Origin: Hydrogenophilales bacterium
GTDB taxonomy: Bacteria > Pseudomonadota > Gammaproteobacteria > Burkholderiales > Thiobacillaceae
DNA length: 64,000 nucleotides
Direction: 5' to 3'
NCBI GenBank assembly: GCA_016719465.1
Contig: JADJYY010000014.1
Location: forward strand, 1-64,000
Part shown: positions 51,163-62,183 of the stretch, in pieces
Numbering within the stretch: position 1 is the stretch's first letter
Layout of the letters: each line of letters opens with the position of its first letter
Notes under the pieces: generated by a model
Seen by the model: only the letters and a program-made list of their open reading frames with translations
The model's database searches: none
What the model was told of the DNA's origin: nothing
Translations under genes and position numbers: made by a program

Positions 51163-54100
51163 TCATGCCGCCGCCCGCTCCCGGTCCCGGCCGGCTTTCA
51201 GCACCACGGCATAGCCCACATCGACCCGGCCGAAGCCCGCCAGGGCGGCGAACAGGTCATCCGACAGGCGCACCCGCCAGGCGCTGCCCAGGAGCACGTC
51301 GCAGGAGGCGGTTTCGCCGCGGTAGGACAGGCTCACCGGGCAGCCCGTCGGCAGGCGATGGGGCGCCAGGCTGGCGATCAGTGTGCGGGCATCCGGCCCG
51401 GTGTTCAGGCTCAACTTCAGGTGGGTGGCGAAGCGGGTGCGGGCGCCGTCCAGGTCCATGATCTCGTCGGCGGTGACGCGCATGCCGCCCGAGTAGGCAT
51501 CTGAACTGGCCTTGCCGATGATGATCAGCAGGGCATCTTCCTTGATCAGGGTGCGGTGGGCTTCGTACAGCTCGTTGAACACCGCCACTTCCACCTGGGC
51601 CTGGCCGTCGTCCAGGGTGACGGCGGCCATCTTGCCCCGGCGCGTCATCTGGGTGCGCACGGCGGAGACGGTACCGGCCATGAGCTGCTGGCCGGGGTGG
51701 GGCTTGACGTCCTTCAGGGAGCGCTCCGCCAGGCCCTTGAGCGAAGCCCTGTCGGCCTCGAAGGGATGGCCGGAGAAATAGAAGCCCAGGGCGGTTTTTT
51801 CCTGGGCCAGGCGCTCCTTCAGGGACCATTCCGGCACCTGGATCAAATCCGGTGGCGTGGCGGCGATCTCGTCGCCGAACAGGGAATTCTGGGCCGCGTT
51901 GGCCTGCTGGGTTTCCGCCCATTCCATGGCCAGTCCCACGCTCATGAGGGTGGCGTTGCGGTTGGCATGCAGGGCATCGAAGGCGCCGGCCTTGACCAGG
52001 GCTTCGATGGCGCGGCGGTTGACCACGCGCCGGTCGATACGCTTGCAGAAGTCGAACAGATCGTTGAAGGCCCCGCCCTGCTCCCGCGCCGCAAGGATGT
52101 TGGCCACGGCGCCCTCCCCCGTGCCTTTCACCGCGCCCAGGCCGTAGCGGACGTTCTTGCGGTCCACCGGCAGGAAACGGTAGACGGACTGGTTGATGTC
52201 CGGCGGCAGGATGGTGAGGCGGTTCTTGAGGGAATCCTCGTAGAAAATTTTGACGCTGTCCGTGTCGTCCAGGTCGGAGGACAGGGTGGCGGCCATGTAG
52301 GCGGCGGTATGGTGGGCCTTGAGCCAGGCGGTCTGGTAGGACACCACGGCGTAGGCGGCGGTGTGGGATTTGTTGAAGCCGTATTCGGCGAACTTCTCCA
52401 TCAGGTCGAACAGCTGCATGGCCAGGGCCTCGTCGTAGCCCTTCTTCTTGGCTCCCTCGCGCATGATGTCCCGGTGCTTGGCCATCTCCTCGGCCTTCTT
52501 CTTGCCCATGGCCCGGCGCAGCAGGTCGGCGCCGCCCAGGCTGTAGCCACCGATGATTTGGGAGATCTGCATGACCTGTTCCTGGTAGACGATGACGCCG
52601 TAGGTGGGCGCCAGGCATTCCTTCAGGTCCGGGTGGAAGTAATCGATGGTCTGCTTGCCCTTCTTGCGCAGGATGAAGTCGTCCACCATGCCGGAGCCCA
52701 GCGGCCCCGGCCGATACAGGGCGAGCACGGCGACGATGTCCTCGAAGCGGTCCGGCGCCAGCTTCACCAGCAGCTTCTTCATGCCTTCCGATTCCACCTG
52801 GAAGATGGCCGTGGTGTTGGCGGTCTTGAAGATCTCGTAGGCCGCCGGGTCGTCCAGGGGCAGGGTCTCGAGGTTCACGTCCCAGGTGGGGTCCAGCAGT
52901 TTGATGTACTTCACCGCCAGGTCGATGATGGTCAGGTTGCGCAGGCCCAGGAAGTCGAACTTCACCAGGCCGGCCTTCTCCACGTCGTCCTTGTCGAACT
53001 GGGATACCACCGAGTCCGAGCCCTCGGCGTTATAGAGGGGGCAGAAATCCGTGAGCTTGCCCGGGGCGATGAGCACGCCGCCGGCGTGCATGCCCACGTT
53101 GCGGGTCAGGCCCTCCAGCTTGCGCGCCAGGTCGAAGAGTTCCTTCACCTCCTCTTCCGATTCGTAGCGGGCCTTCAGTTCCGGCACCTGCTCCAGGGCC
53201 TCGTCCAGGGTCACGTTCTTGCCCGGGGCCGAGGGGATCATCTTGGACAGCTGGTCGCAGAAGTTGTAGCTCAAGTCCAGCACCCGGCCCACATCCCGGA
53301 TCACCGCCCGGGCCGCCATGGCGCCGAAGGTGGCGATCTGGGAGACGGCGTCGGCGCCGTATTTCTCGCGCACGTACTCGATCACGCGCCAGCGGTTGTC
53401 CTGGCAGAAGTCCACGTCGAAGTCGGGCATGGACACCCGTTCCGGATTGAGAAACCGCTCGAACAACAGCGCGTAAGCCAATGGATCCAGATCGGTAATG
53501 CCGATCGCATAGGCCACCAGGGAGCCGGCGCCGGAACCCCGCCCCGGCCCCACCGGCACGCCGTTGTGTTTCCCCCAGATGATGAAGTCGGACACGATCA
53601 GGAAGTAGCCAGGGAAACCCATCTGGATGATGGTGTCCAGCTCCAGTTCCAGCCGGGCCGAGTATTCCGGATACTTTTCCGCCCGGATCTTCTCGTCCGG
53701 GTAGAGTACGGCCATGCGCTCGGCCAGACCGTCCCGGGCCCGATGGCGCAGGTAATCGTCCAGGGCCATGCCGTCCGGGGTGGGGAAATCCGGCAGCTTG
53801 CTCTTGCCCAGTTCCAGGGTCAGGTTGCAGCGGCGGGCGATTTCCAGGGTGTTCTCCAGGGCCTCGGGGAAGTCGGCGAACAGCTCCGCCATCTCGGCCT
53901 GGCTCTTGAAGTAATCCTCTTCCGTGAAGGTCTTGGGTCGGCGCCGGTCGGCCAGCACATAGCCCTCGGCGATGCACACCCGGGCCTCGTGGGCGGTGAA
54001 GTCGTCCCGGCTGAGGAATTCCACCGGATGGGTGGCCACCACGGGCAGGCCCAACTCGTCCGCCAGGGCGACGGCGCCGGCTACCTGGGTCTCGCATTCC

Positions 54101-54639
54101 GGCCGGCCGTCCCGTTGCAGTTCCAGGTAGTAACGGTCGGGAAAGCGGGCGGCCCAGGAACGGGCAAGGCTGCGGGCGGTATCGAGGGAGTCGTTCACCA
54201 GGGCCAGGCCCACGTCGCCCTGATGGCCGCCGGACAGGGCGATGAGTCCCCGTGTGCCCATCTCGTCGAACCAGGCGGGCTGGAGGATGGCCCGGCCCCG
54301 GTTCATGTTGGTGCGGTAGGCCCGGGTCAGCAGTTCGCAGAGCAGGCGCCAGCCGGCCGTGTCCTGCACCAGCAACAGCATGCGCGTCGGCTTGTCCGTG
54401 GATTCCGGCGGCGCCACCCAGACATCGCAACCGGCGATGGGCTTGATGCCCTTCTTGCGGGCGCCGGAATAGAACTTCACCAGCCCGAACACGTTGCCCA
54501 GGTCGGTGAGCGCCAGTGCCGGCATGCCGTCCGCCCTGGCCGCCTCGATCGCCTCGTCCACCCGCAGGATGCTGTCCACGATGGCGTACTCGCTGTGCAG
54601 GCGAAGGTGGACGAAGCGGGGAGCGGTCATGGGAGCCAT
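51163..54639 (-). CDS. dnaE: DNA polymerase III alpha subunit
   Basis: DnaE is the catalytic subunit of the replicative polymerase. The 1158-residue protein has the N-terminal PHP domain (FVHLRLHSEYAIVDS, about 8-215) and the palm with the active-site Asp residues in MPDFDVDFCQDNR (near residues 402-406). The fingers with KSHTAAYAVVSYQTAWLKA (shortened), the beta-binding and HhH region, and the C-terminal OB fold (about 985-1070) follow. The length matches DnaE1 (about 1160) rather than the error-prone DnaE2. In-frame ATG codons at 54639 and 54630 both precede TAPRFVHLRLHSE. It is the last gene before a leftward run of repeat and scpA. Confidence 0.96.
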   Translation of the reverse strand: MAPMTAPRFVHLRLHSEYAIVDSILRVDEAIEAARADGMPALALTDLGNVFGLVKFYSGARKKGIKPIAGCDVWVAPPESTDKPTRMLLLVQDTAGWRLLCELLTRAYRTNMNRGRAILQPAWFDEMGTRGLIALSGGHQGDVGLALVNDSLDTARSLARSWAARFPDRYYLELQRDGRPECETQVAGAVALADELGLPVVATHPVEFLSRDDFTAHEARVCIAEGYVLADRRRPKTFTEEDYFKSQAEMAELFADFPEALENTLEIARRCNLTLELGKSKLPDFPTPDGMALDDYLRHRARDGLAERMAVLYPDEKIRAEKYPEYSARLELELDTIIQMGFPGYFLIVSDFIIWGKHNGVPVGPGRGSGAGSLVAYAIGITDLDPLAYALLFERFLNPERVSMPDFDVDFCQDNRWRVIEYVREKYGADAVSQIATFGAMAARAVIRDVGRVLDLSYNFCDQLSKMIPSAPGKNVTLDEALEQVPELKARYESEEEVKELFDLARKLEGLTRNVGMHAGGVLIAPGKLTDFCPLYNAEGSDSVVSQFDKDDVEKAGLVKFDFLGLRNLTIIDLAVKYIKLLDPTWDVNLETLPLDDPAAYEIFKTANTTAIFQVESEGMKKLLVKLAPDRFEDIVAVLALYRPGPLGSGMVDDFILRKKGKQTIDYFHPDLKECLAPTYGVIVYQEQVMQISQIIGGYSLGGADLLRRAMGKKKAEEMAKHRDIMREGAKKKGYDEALAMQLFDLMEKFAEYGFNKSHTAAYAVVSYQTAWLKAHHTAAYMAATLSSDLDDTDSVKIFYEDSLKNRLTILPPDINQSVYRFLPVDRKNVRYGLGAVKGTGEGAVANILAAREQGGAFNDLFDFCKRIDRRVVNRRAIEALVKAGAFDALHANRNATLMSVGLAMEWAETQQANAAQNSLFGDEIAATPPDLIQVPEWSLKERLAQEKTALGFYFSGHPFEADRASLKGLAERSLKDVKPHPGQQLMAGTVSAVRTQMTRRGKMAAVTLDDGQAQVEVAVFNELYEAHRTLIKEDALLIIIGKASSDAYSGGMRVTADEIMDLDGARTRFATHLKLSLNTGPDARTLIASLAPHRLPTGCPVSLSYRGETASCDVLLGSAWRVRLSDDLFAALAGFGRVDVGYAVVLKAGRDRERAAA

Positions 54640-54769
54640 GCGTCAAGCGAAAATAAAGGGGGATTCTATCCTGGCCATCGCGGGACATTGGACCCCGGAT
54701 CGCCCGATGCCGAAGGACTACTCCCTATTCAGCGGTAAAAAACGCGCCGTCCGACTGGACAGATTGTGT

Positions 54770-55456
54770 TCAATCCCGCTTCCCATAGGCACAGCTGACG
54801 TGCACCTGGGCCGCCTCCTGCATGCATGCCTCGTGCTGTGGCGTTCCCGCGAACTGCATGCATTCCTGCATCGCGGCCTGCAGCGCGTCATCGCAGAGCT
54901 TGCGTTCCTCCGGCGAGGGCAGCTTGATGACGTTGTCCGCCGCCGCGCCCCCCGCCACGCCCTCCTCCCCGGCATCGCCCCCCTTCGGATTGGCGGCGAA
55001 TATCCAGTCCCGGTAGCTGGCCTTGTCCGTGAAATCCTCGTATTGCTTTGGAAATCCGGCGCTCTTCAGGGGTGTTCCCGCCCCCAGGCTGTACACCCCG
55101 GTGATTTCCTCGCCCTGCTTGACCAGGCCCCAGGCCTGGCTGTTGGTCAGCGGGTCCGGGTACAGCCGGCGCAGGTGCCGCACCGGGTAGGGATAGCGCT
55201 TGTCCCGCAGGAGATCCGCCAGGGCCTTCGGATAAGACTTCTCCTTGCCGGGGGCGGCCCGGTAGTAGCTTTCCAGGGCGCGGCGGTATTCGTCGCCGAC
55301 GAACAGCAGCTGCGCTTCCTTGTCGCGCAGGTCGGCGAGATGCCAGGCCCGGCCCAGGGCGGCCAGCCCCAGCCCCATCACCACCAGCAGGAACAGCACC
55401 CAGAGCAGGGTGAAGCCCGCCTCGACCGGGCGCGCGTTGCCGCTACAAAGCCTCAT
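54770..55456 (-). CDS. Pseudopilin-like protein with a Cys-rich helical tail
   Basis: The 228-residue protein has a type IV pilin-like N-terminus: VEAGFTLLWVLFLLVVMGLG, with Gly before Phe as the prepilin peptidase site. FTLLW replaces the usual FTLIE, so the Glu5 that most pilins need is missing. Such loss is known for minor pilins such as GspK. The C-terminal tail holds four Cys in a twin C-X10-C pattern (CDDALQAAMQEC and CMQEAAQVHVSC). ATG 55456 overlaps the upstream pseudopilin gene by 14 bases; longer starts extend to 55555. It ends the secretion operon. Confidence 0.75.
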   Translation of the reverse strand: MRLCSGNARPVEAGFTLLWVLFLLVVMGLGLAALGRAWHLADLRDKEAQLLFVGDEYRRALESYYRAAPGKEKSYPKALADLLRDKRYPYPVRHLRRLYPDPLTNSQAWGLVKQGEEITGVYSLGAGTPLKSAGFPKQYEDFTDKASYRDWIFAANPKGGDAGEEGVAGGAAADNVIKLPSPEERKLCDDALQAAMQECMQFAGTPQHEACMQEAAQVHVSCAYGKRD

Positions 55457-55817
55457 AGGGCTGCCCATTCGCCGCCGTGCCTTCCGCGCCGCTGCGCACG
55501 TCGTAGACGCCCTCGCCACCGTCCGGAGGCGCCACCAGGATCCAGGAAGTCTCACTGTCGCTCACCGGATCCTTGGGCATGGCGCGCAGATAGCGTTTCT
55601 CCACCAGGGCTTCCAGGTTTTCCGGCCAGCGGTTGGTATCGGTATGGTACTGGTCGATGGCATCCCGCAGGGTCGCCAGGTTTTCCCGCAGCACGGCCTC
55701 CCGGGAACGGTCCACATGCTGGAAATAGCGGGGCGCGGCCAGGGACAGCAGCAGGGCGATGACCGCCATCACCACCAGCAGTTCGATCAGGGTGAACCCG
55801 GCGCGCCTACCAGTCAC
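55443..55817 (-). CDS. Type II secretion pseudopilin, GspG-like
   Basis: The 124-residue protein has the prepilin motif RRAGFTLIELLVVMAVIALL, with peptidase site Gly-Phe and Glu5. The stem APRYFQHVDRSREAVLRENLATLRDAIDQY (shortened) and the WPENLEALVEKRYLRAMPKDP core resemble the GspG family, but it lacks the usual calcium loop of the major pseudopilin (the 63399-63851 protein is closer). It overlaps the genes on both sides by 11 and 14 bases and is probably a minor pseudopilin of the same machine. Confidence 0.82.
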   Translation of the reverse strand: MTGRRAGFTLIELLVVMAVIALLLSLAAPRYFQHVDRSREAVLRENLATLRDAIDQYHTDTNRWPENLEALVEKRYLRAMPKDPVSDSETSWILVAPPDGGEGVYDVRSGAEGTAANGQPYEAL

Positions 55818-56280
55818 GATACGGCACCCCGTTCAGGCCCTTCTTCTCGGACAGGGAATAGACATCGAACACATCCTTGCCCTCCTCGGGCTCTTCCGGC
55901 GGGCTGGCATAAGCGCGCTTGCCCCAGGTTTCCGCCGCCGGCACGCCATCATCGCCGTGGAAGGGATCCCTGGGCAGGCGCCGCAGGAAATAAAGCTTGC
56001 CGCCATCCGGGCGGGTCATATCCGTGACGCCGTTGGCCAGGCTGTCCAGGTCGGGGGGATAGCCGCTGGCATCGGCGGCGGCCTCGATCTTCTTGTCAAG
56101 CACGGCCTGACGGTAGGCGTCGATGGCGGTCCGGATCTGGCGCAACGCCAGACGCAACTCCGTTTCCTTCTGGCGCTGGGATGTGATTTCCATGAGGGGC
56201 ACGGCCATCATCGCCAGCACGCCGACGATGGCCACGGCCACCACCAGCTCTATGAGAGTGAAACCCGCCCCGCGCCGCAT
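55807..56280 (-). CDS. Type II secretion pseudopilin
   Basis: The 157-residue protein begins MRRGAGFTLIELVVAVAIVG, a class III prepilin signal with Glu5, and continues with the stem helix RQKETELRLALRQIRTAID. The globular part contains YFLRRLPRDPFHG, common in GspG-like pseudopilins of reduced secretion operons, and ends in DVFDVYSLSEKKGLNGVPY. It starts five bases after the secretin gene and overlaps the next pseudopilin gene by 11 bases. Confidence 0.83.
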   Translation of the reverse strand: MRRGAGFTLIELVVAVAIVGVLAMMAVPLMEITSQRQKETELRLALRQIRTAIDAYRQAVLDKKIEAAADASGYPPDLDSLANGVTDMTRPDGGKLYFLRRLPRDPFHGDDGVPAAETWGKRAYASPPEEPEEGKDVFDVYSLSEKKGLNGVPYRDW

Positions 56281-56285
56281 GTCGC

Positions 56286-58232
56286 TTAGGGCTGCGGCAC
56301 CGGGGCTGGGACCGGTAACGCCCCCGGCGCCGGGGGCGCCCCGGGATTCGGGATGGCGGCCACCGGCTCGGGCTCTACGGGCGCGGGCTGGGCCGGCGCG
56401 CGGAGCCCGCCCGGCGCGGCGCCCGCCGCCGGCCTCAGCAACTGGGGCTGGTCGGACACCGCGGCCTCGGTGCCGGCGAAGAATTCGCCCTGGGCCAGTT
56501 CCGGTCTTTCCACGTTGCGGACCACGCGCGGCGTGATGAGCAGCACGATTTCCGATTTGTTCCGGTCGTCCCGGTTGGTCGAGAACAGGCGGCCCAGGAT
56601 GGGAATGTCACCCAGGCCCGGCACCTTGCTGGCGCTGGAACGGTCCTCGTCGCCGATGAGGCCCGCCAGGACCTGGGTTTCGCCGTCCCTGAGGCGCAGG
56701 GTCGTGGCGGCGTTGCGGCTGCCGAGCTGGTAGGTCAGCGTGCCGGTGGCGCTCTTCACCTCCTTGACGATGCTGGACACCTCCAGCCCGACCTTGATGC
56801 CCACGTCCCCTTCCAGATGGACCTGGGGCTCCACTTCCAGCTTGAGGCCCACGTCCAGGTAGGCCACCGATTCGGACACCACGCCGGTGGAGGTGGTGTT
56901 CGCGGTGATCACCGGCACCTTGTCCCCCACGTGGACCTTGGCCTTCTCCCGGTTCTTCACCCGGATCCTGGGATTGGCCAGGAGATTGACGTCGCCCTCG
57001 TCCTTGCGCAGGGTAACGGTGGGGCTGGGATTGACCAGGATAGTGCCGGAAGTGACATTCTTGATGAGTTCCAGGGTCAGTGGCGCGTCGCTGTAGGAAA
57101 CCGTTTCGCCGATCTGGTTGCCGAGCTGGTCGAACACGGGCGTCGTATTCTTGATCTGGCTCAGCACGCTGAAGGTCGTCGGCCACTGCACCCCCACCTC
57201 CTGCAGCTTGCTGCGCTTGATTTCCAGGATTTCCACTTCCAGCATCACCTCCGGCTCCGGCCGGTCCTGGACGGCGATGAGGCGCTCGATCATGCGCACG
57301 GCGTCGGGGGTATCGCGCACCACCAGCAGGTTCAGCTTCTCGTCCACGAACACGTCCCGGGTCTTGGCCAGGGACTTGACCATGTTGAGGGTGGTCTTGG
57401 CGTCGGCGTTGGCCAGGAAGAAGCTCTTCACCACCAGGTCCTGGTACTCCCGCTGCTTGGCGGGAATGTTGGGATAGACCAGCACGGTGTTCTTGTTGAG
57501 GATCTTCCGGTAGAGCTGGCTGGTGCTCAGCAGCATGTCCATGGCATCGGTGATGGCCGTATCCCGGGCATAGACCGTGACCCGGGCATCGGTGCGCACG
57601 TCCTTGTCGAACACGAAGTTGAGCCCGGACTGGCGGGACAGGGCATCGAACACGTTGCGCAGGCTGGCGTCCCGGAATTCCAGGGTAACGGGTCGCTGGA
57701 ACCTGGCGTCCAGCTTCACCGCTTCCGTGCCCGACGCCTTGCCGGCAAGTTCCTCCGCCTGCTTGAGCAGGGCGCGGGCCGCGCCATTGCCCGGTTCCTT
57801 GGCCAGAATGGCGCGCAGTTTCGCGCGGGCGGGGTCGAATTCCCCCTTCTTGATCAGCGCCTCGGCTTCGGCCAGCAGGGTCCGGTTGGCCTTTGCCGTC
57901 TCCACATCGGCCAGGCCGGCCTTCGCCCGGGCATTTTCCGGATGCAGCCGCAGCATTTCCTGGTAGGCGACGACGGCCTCGTCGAAACGCTCCGCCTTCA
58001 TGGCCGACTCCGCCTGGGCCAGGAACTTCCGCAGCATGCCTTCCTTGGTGCGCAGATAGGCGGCCCGGGCCTGCACATTGCCGGGTTTATCGTTCATCTC
58101 CTTTTCCAGCGCCTTGAGCCCCTCCTCCATGCGGCCTTCGGCCACCAGCTTCTCGCCTTCCAGCGGCGCCAAGTTGTTGGCGCAGGCCGCCATCAGGCCG
58201 GCGCAGGCCAGCCAGAGCAGGTTCTTGTTCAT
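56286..58232 (-). CDS. Lipoprotein secretin with N-terminal TPRs, GspD/PilQ-like
   Basis: This forms the outer-membrane gate of the secretion machine. The 648-residue protein has a lipoprotein signal (lipobox MAAC, Cys17), TPR-like helices (about 30-165), an STN/N0-N1 region (about 180-330, VTLEFRDASLRNVFDALSRQ), and a secretin domain (about 330-575) with VEILEIKRSKLQEVGVQW, the VPGLGDIPILGRLFS signature and VLLITPRVV. A Pro-rich tail closes it. Most T2SS secretins are not lipidated but rely on a pilotin lipoprotein; here the lipid may replace the pilotin. The TPR-secretin layout occurs in some reduced T2SS and MSHA-like systems (MshL). Confidence 0.9.
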   Translation of the reverse strand: MNKNLLWLACAGLMAACANNLAPLEGEKLVAEGRMEEGLKALEKEMNDKPGNVQARAAYLRTKEGMLRKFLAQAESAMKAERFDEAVVAYQEMLRLHPENARAKAGLADVETAKANRTLLAEAEALIKKGEFDPARAKLRAILAKEPGNGAARALLKQAEELAGKASGTEAVKLDARFQRPVTLEFRDASLRNVFDALSRQSGLNFVFDKDVRTDARVTVYARDTAITDAMDMLLSTSQLYRKILNKNTVLVYPNIPAKQREYQDLVVKSFFLANADAKTTLNMVKSLAKTRDVFVDEKLNLLVVRDTPDAVRMIERLIAVQDRPEPEVMLEVEILEIKRSKLQEVGVQWPTTFSVLSQIKNTTPVFDQLGNQIGETVSYSDAPLTLELIKNVTSGTILVNPSPTVTLRKDEGDVNLLANPRIRVKNREKAKVHVGDKVPVITANTTSTGVVSESVAYLDVGLKLEVEPQVHLEGDVGIKVGLEVSSIVKEVKSATGTLTYQLGSRNAATTLRLRDGETQVLAGLIGDEDRSSASKVPGLGDIPILGRLFSTNRDDRNKSEIVLLITPRVVRNVERPELAQGEFFAGTEAAVSDQPQLLRPAAGAAPGGLRAPAQPAPVEPEPVAAIPNPGAPPAPGALPVPAPVPQP

Positions 58233-58711
58233 GGCGCGATCCTCAAGGTCTTCTGTTGATTCATGGGCATGTAGGTGAACAGCAGCGCTCCCGCCTGCAC
58301 GTCATCCAGCCGCCAGCCGCCGGCCAGGGTTTGTCCCTTGCTGGCGGACAGCACCGCGTCTCTCTGGGAAAGGAAGACGACATCCTGGCCGTTTTCCGTC
58401 CACATGCCGACGAATCCGAAGGGCAGGGGCGGTGCCATGGGCGGCGGCGGCACGATCCTGGGCGGCGGCGGCGGCGGCGGGCGGAACGACTGGGCGGCGA
58501 AGGGGTCGGCTCCCGCCTTGGGGACGAACATCGGCTTTTCGCTGGGGCTGGCGTCGACGGCGGGAGTGGGAGCCTTGGCCGGGGCGGGACGACCCTCGGC
58601 CGCGCGTCGCACCGGCGACACGATCTCGTCCTCCGGTTCCTCGGCGGGCAGGAAGGCCAGGATCGCGGTGACGACCAGGGCCAGGGCCAGTAATCCGTGC
58701 CGGGGCGTCAT
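58229..58711 (-). CDS. PilP/GspC-like inner-membrane protein
   Basis: The 160-residue protein has an N-terminal membrane segment (about 5-22), a long Pro-rich linker (RPPPPPPPRIVPPPPMAPPL) and a C-terminal small beta domain of about 65 residues with FVGMWTENGQDVVFLS, WRLDDVQAGALLFTYMPM, as in the homology-region domain of GspC or PilP. Such proteins connect the inner-membrane platform to the N0 domain of the secretin, whose gene follows with an ATGA overlap. Confidence 0.68.
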   Translation of the reverse strand: MTPRHGLLALALVVTAILAFLPAEEPEDEIVSPVRRAAEGRPAPAKAPTPAVDASPSEKPMFVPKAGADPFAAQSFRPPPPPPPRIVPPPPMAPPLPFGFVGMWTENGQDVVFLSQRDAVLSASKGQTLAGGWRLDDVQAGALLFTYMPMNQQKTLRIAP

Positions 58712-59247
58712 GATCCCCCCGCCAGGAAAAGGACCAGACGCAGTTCGGCGCGAACCACGGTGTCGCCGATGCTTTCCCGGGTCAGGCGCGCGCCCTCCAG
58801 GGCCAGGCTGGGCTCCTTCTCCAGCGCGTGGGCGAGAAAGGCGCGGATGGCGCGATATTCGCCGTTCACGGGCAGGGAAATGGACAGCCGGGTCAGGCCG
58901 CTGTCCGGATCCCGGGATTCCCGGTAACGGCCCTCCTCCAGTTCGAGGCCCGCCTTCTCCCCCGCGGCAAACAGGCGCGCGAGATAGGCGTGGCCCGCGT
59001 GCCGCGAGGGCAAGCGGGCCATCCAGGCCTGGTCGGCGACCTCGCGCGGCGGCGGCGGCGGCTGTTTCGCCAGGCGATCGGCCCGCGCCCGGGTGGTTTC
59101 GATTTCGGCTTCCATGGGGCTGACCAGATAGGCGCCTGCCACCACGGCGAGCAGCGTCAGGATCAGGCCGATCTGGCCCGGGAGGCCGACGCGGGCGCCG
59201 CCCCAGGCGAGCCAGTCCGCGAGCACGCGCAATCCCGCGGGTTTCAT
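58708..59247 (-). CDS. PilO/GspM-like assembly protein
   Basis: The 179-residue protein has one membrane segment (about 27-44), a short coiled coil (ETTRARADRLAKQ) and a ferredoxin-like periplasmic domain (about 85-175) with GLELEEGRYRESR and LSISLPVNGEYRAIRAFLAH, typical of PilO or GspMb. It joins PilN-like and PilP-like proteins in the inner-membrane alignment complex. It overlaps both neighbours by four bases. Confidence 0.75.
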   Translation of the reverse strand: MKPAGLRVLADWLAWGGARVGLPGQIGLILTLLAVVAGAYLVSPMEAEIETTRARADRLAKQPPPPPREVADQAWMARLPSRHAGHAYLARLFAAGEKAGLELEEGRYRESRDPDSGLTRLSISLPVNGEYRAIRAFLAHALEKEPSLALEGARLTRESIGDTVVRAELRLVLFLAGGS

Positions 59248-59780
59248 GGCGCGCGCCCCGACAAATGCCAGCGGGCCTTCAGGCTGAAGCGCACGGCGCG
59301 CTCGCCGTCCCGTTCCCGTTCCGCGTGGCTGTCCAGGGCCACCTTGTCCAGCATGGGCAGCGCTTCCAGGGTTTCCACGTAAGCCAGCATGGCGGCATGG
59401 TCCCTGGCTTCGGCGGTCATCGCCAGGCTGCCGCCGCGCCCGGTGTCCAGATCGAGGCTGAGCAGGCCGATCTTGGGGGTGCGCGCCGATTCCAGGCCCC
59501 CCATCAGGGCGCCCCAGTCCGTTCTCAGCAGGGCGCGGGTCGTCGTCAAGCCGGATTCGGCCACCGGGCCTTGCGCCTTTCTCGGGGTTGCCACGCCCGG
59601 ACGTCTGGGCGCTTCGCGCATCAGGGCGGCGGCGCGGGTTTTTTCCACGTTCAGGGACGCGGCGACGGTCTGGTAGCGCCAGCCTGCCCAGCCCATGGCG
59701 ACGATGCCGAGTCCCAGCAACAGCCAGCCGAGCGGCGTCGGGCGCGGCCGGGGATGGGCGAAGTCCAGGCGCAACCTCAT
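59244..59780 (-). CDS. PilN-like assembly protein
   Basis: The 178-residue protein has a short cytoplasmic N-terminus (MRLRLDFAHP), one membrane segment (about 17-35) and a periplasmic domain with IGLLSLDLDTGRGGSLAMTA and MLAYVETLEALPML, like PilN or the C-terminal half of GspL. The cytoplasmic tail would contact the PilM-like protein encoded just upstream. It overlaps both neighbours by four bases (ATGA). Confidence 0.72.
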   Translation of the reverse strand: MRLRLDFAHPRPRPTPLGWLLLGLGIVAMGWAGWRYQTVAASLNVEKTRAAALMREAPRRPGVATPRKAQGPVAESGLTTTRALLRTDWGALMGGLESARTPKIGLLSLDLDTGRGGSLAMTAEARDHAAMLAYVETLEALPMLDKVALDSHAERERDGERAVRFSLKARWHLSGRAP

Positions 59781-60509
59781 GGCAGCATGCCCTCCACGCC
59801 CGCCCCGGCGGGCAGCAGCGGACGGATGGCGCAGCCCGCCAGGTTGCCGGAAACGGGTGCCTCCACGCCCGCCGCCGCCAGCCAGAGCTCCCCCTGGCCG
59901 GTCACGCCGCCATGGAGGCTCTCCCGCGTCAGCAGGGCGGCCAGGTCTTTCATGGGTTCAGGGCCGCCCTGGGCCACGCGCAGGGTGAGCGGTCGGCGAC
60001 CCTCGACGCGCGCCAGGGCGATCCGCCCGGGTTCCAGCAGGGCGAACCATCCGGAACGGCCGGCCATGACCCGACGCTGCCGGTTCCAGGCCGTGGCGAA
60101 CCAGGGCTCGACCTGGCCGGGGCGCAACCCGGCCTCCTTGAACAGCCCGAGCAGGCTGTCGAACTGGGCCGCCTCCATGACCGCCACCGGGACCGGTCGG
60201 CCCGGCGGCGTGTCCTGCCAGACCGCCCGCCAGGCGGCGGCTTCGACACCGTAGAGCTCGGCCAGGCGCCCGCCGATCCAGCCCTCCATCTCGGCGCCGT
60301 TGAGCCGCAGCGGCGGGGGCGCCAGCAGCAGCAGGCGGGCGAAATGATGGGACATGACCACATGGATGGCGCCCCTGGGATGCGCCTTGTCCAGCAAGGC
60401 GCGCAGCCCCGCCATGGCGCCGTCCCAGCCCTCGCCGGCGACCTGCTCCCGCGGACCGGCGCCGCTGGCGCGCAGGACGGCGCGGCCGGGCAGCAGGGCG
60501 AGGGCATTG

Positions 60510-60529
<20 letters not shown>
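59777..60529 (-). CDS. PilM/GspL-like cytoplasmic assembly protein
   Basis: The 250-residue protein has no membrane segment and matches the actin-like cytoplasmic domain of GspL, or a divergent PilM: HVVMSHHFARLLLLAPP, MEAAQFDSLLGLFKEAGL, and the ATP-binding-like GWFALLEPGRIALARVEG. In type IV pili PilM docks the ATPase ring to PilN; here GspL functions seem split between this protein and the PilN-like one. It overlaps the GspE gene by 20 bases. Confidence 0.65.

Positions 60530-62179
<1,650 letters not shown>

Positions 62180-62183
<4 letters not shown>

Noticed and set aside
51556..54738. Open frame of 1060 codons on the plus strand opposite dnaE
   Set aside because: The minus strand holds a complete DnaE with all motifs. 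The plus frame has only shadow composition.
56817..58259. Open frame of 480 codons opposite the secretin gene
   Set aside because: Shadow of a well-supported secretin; no family features.
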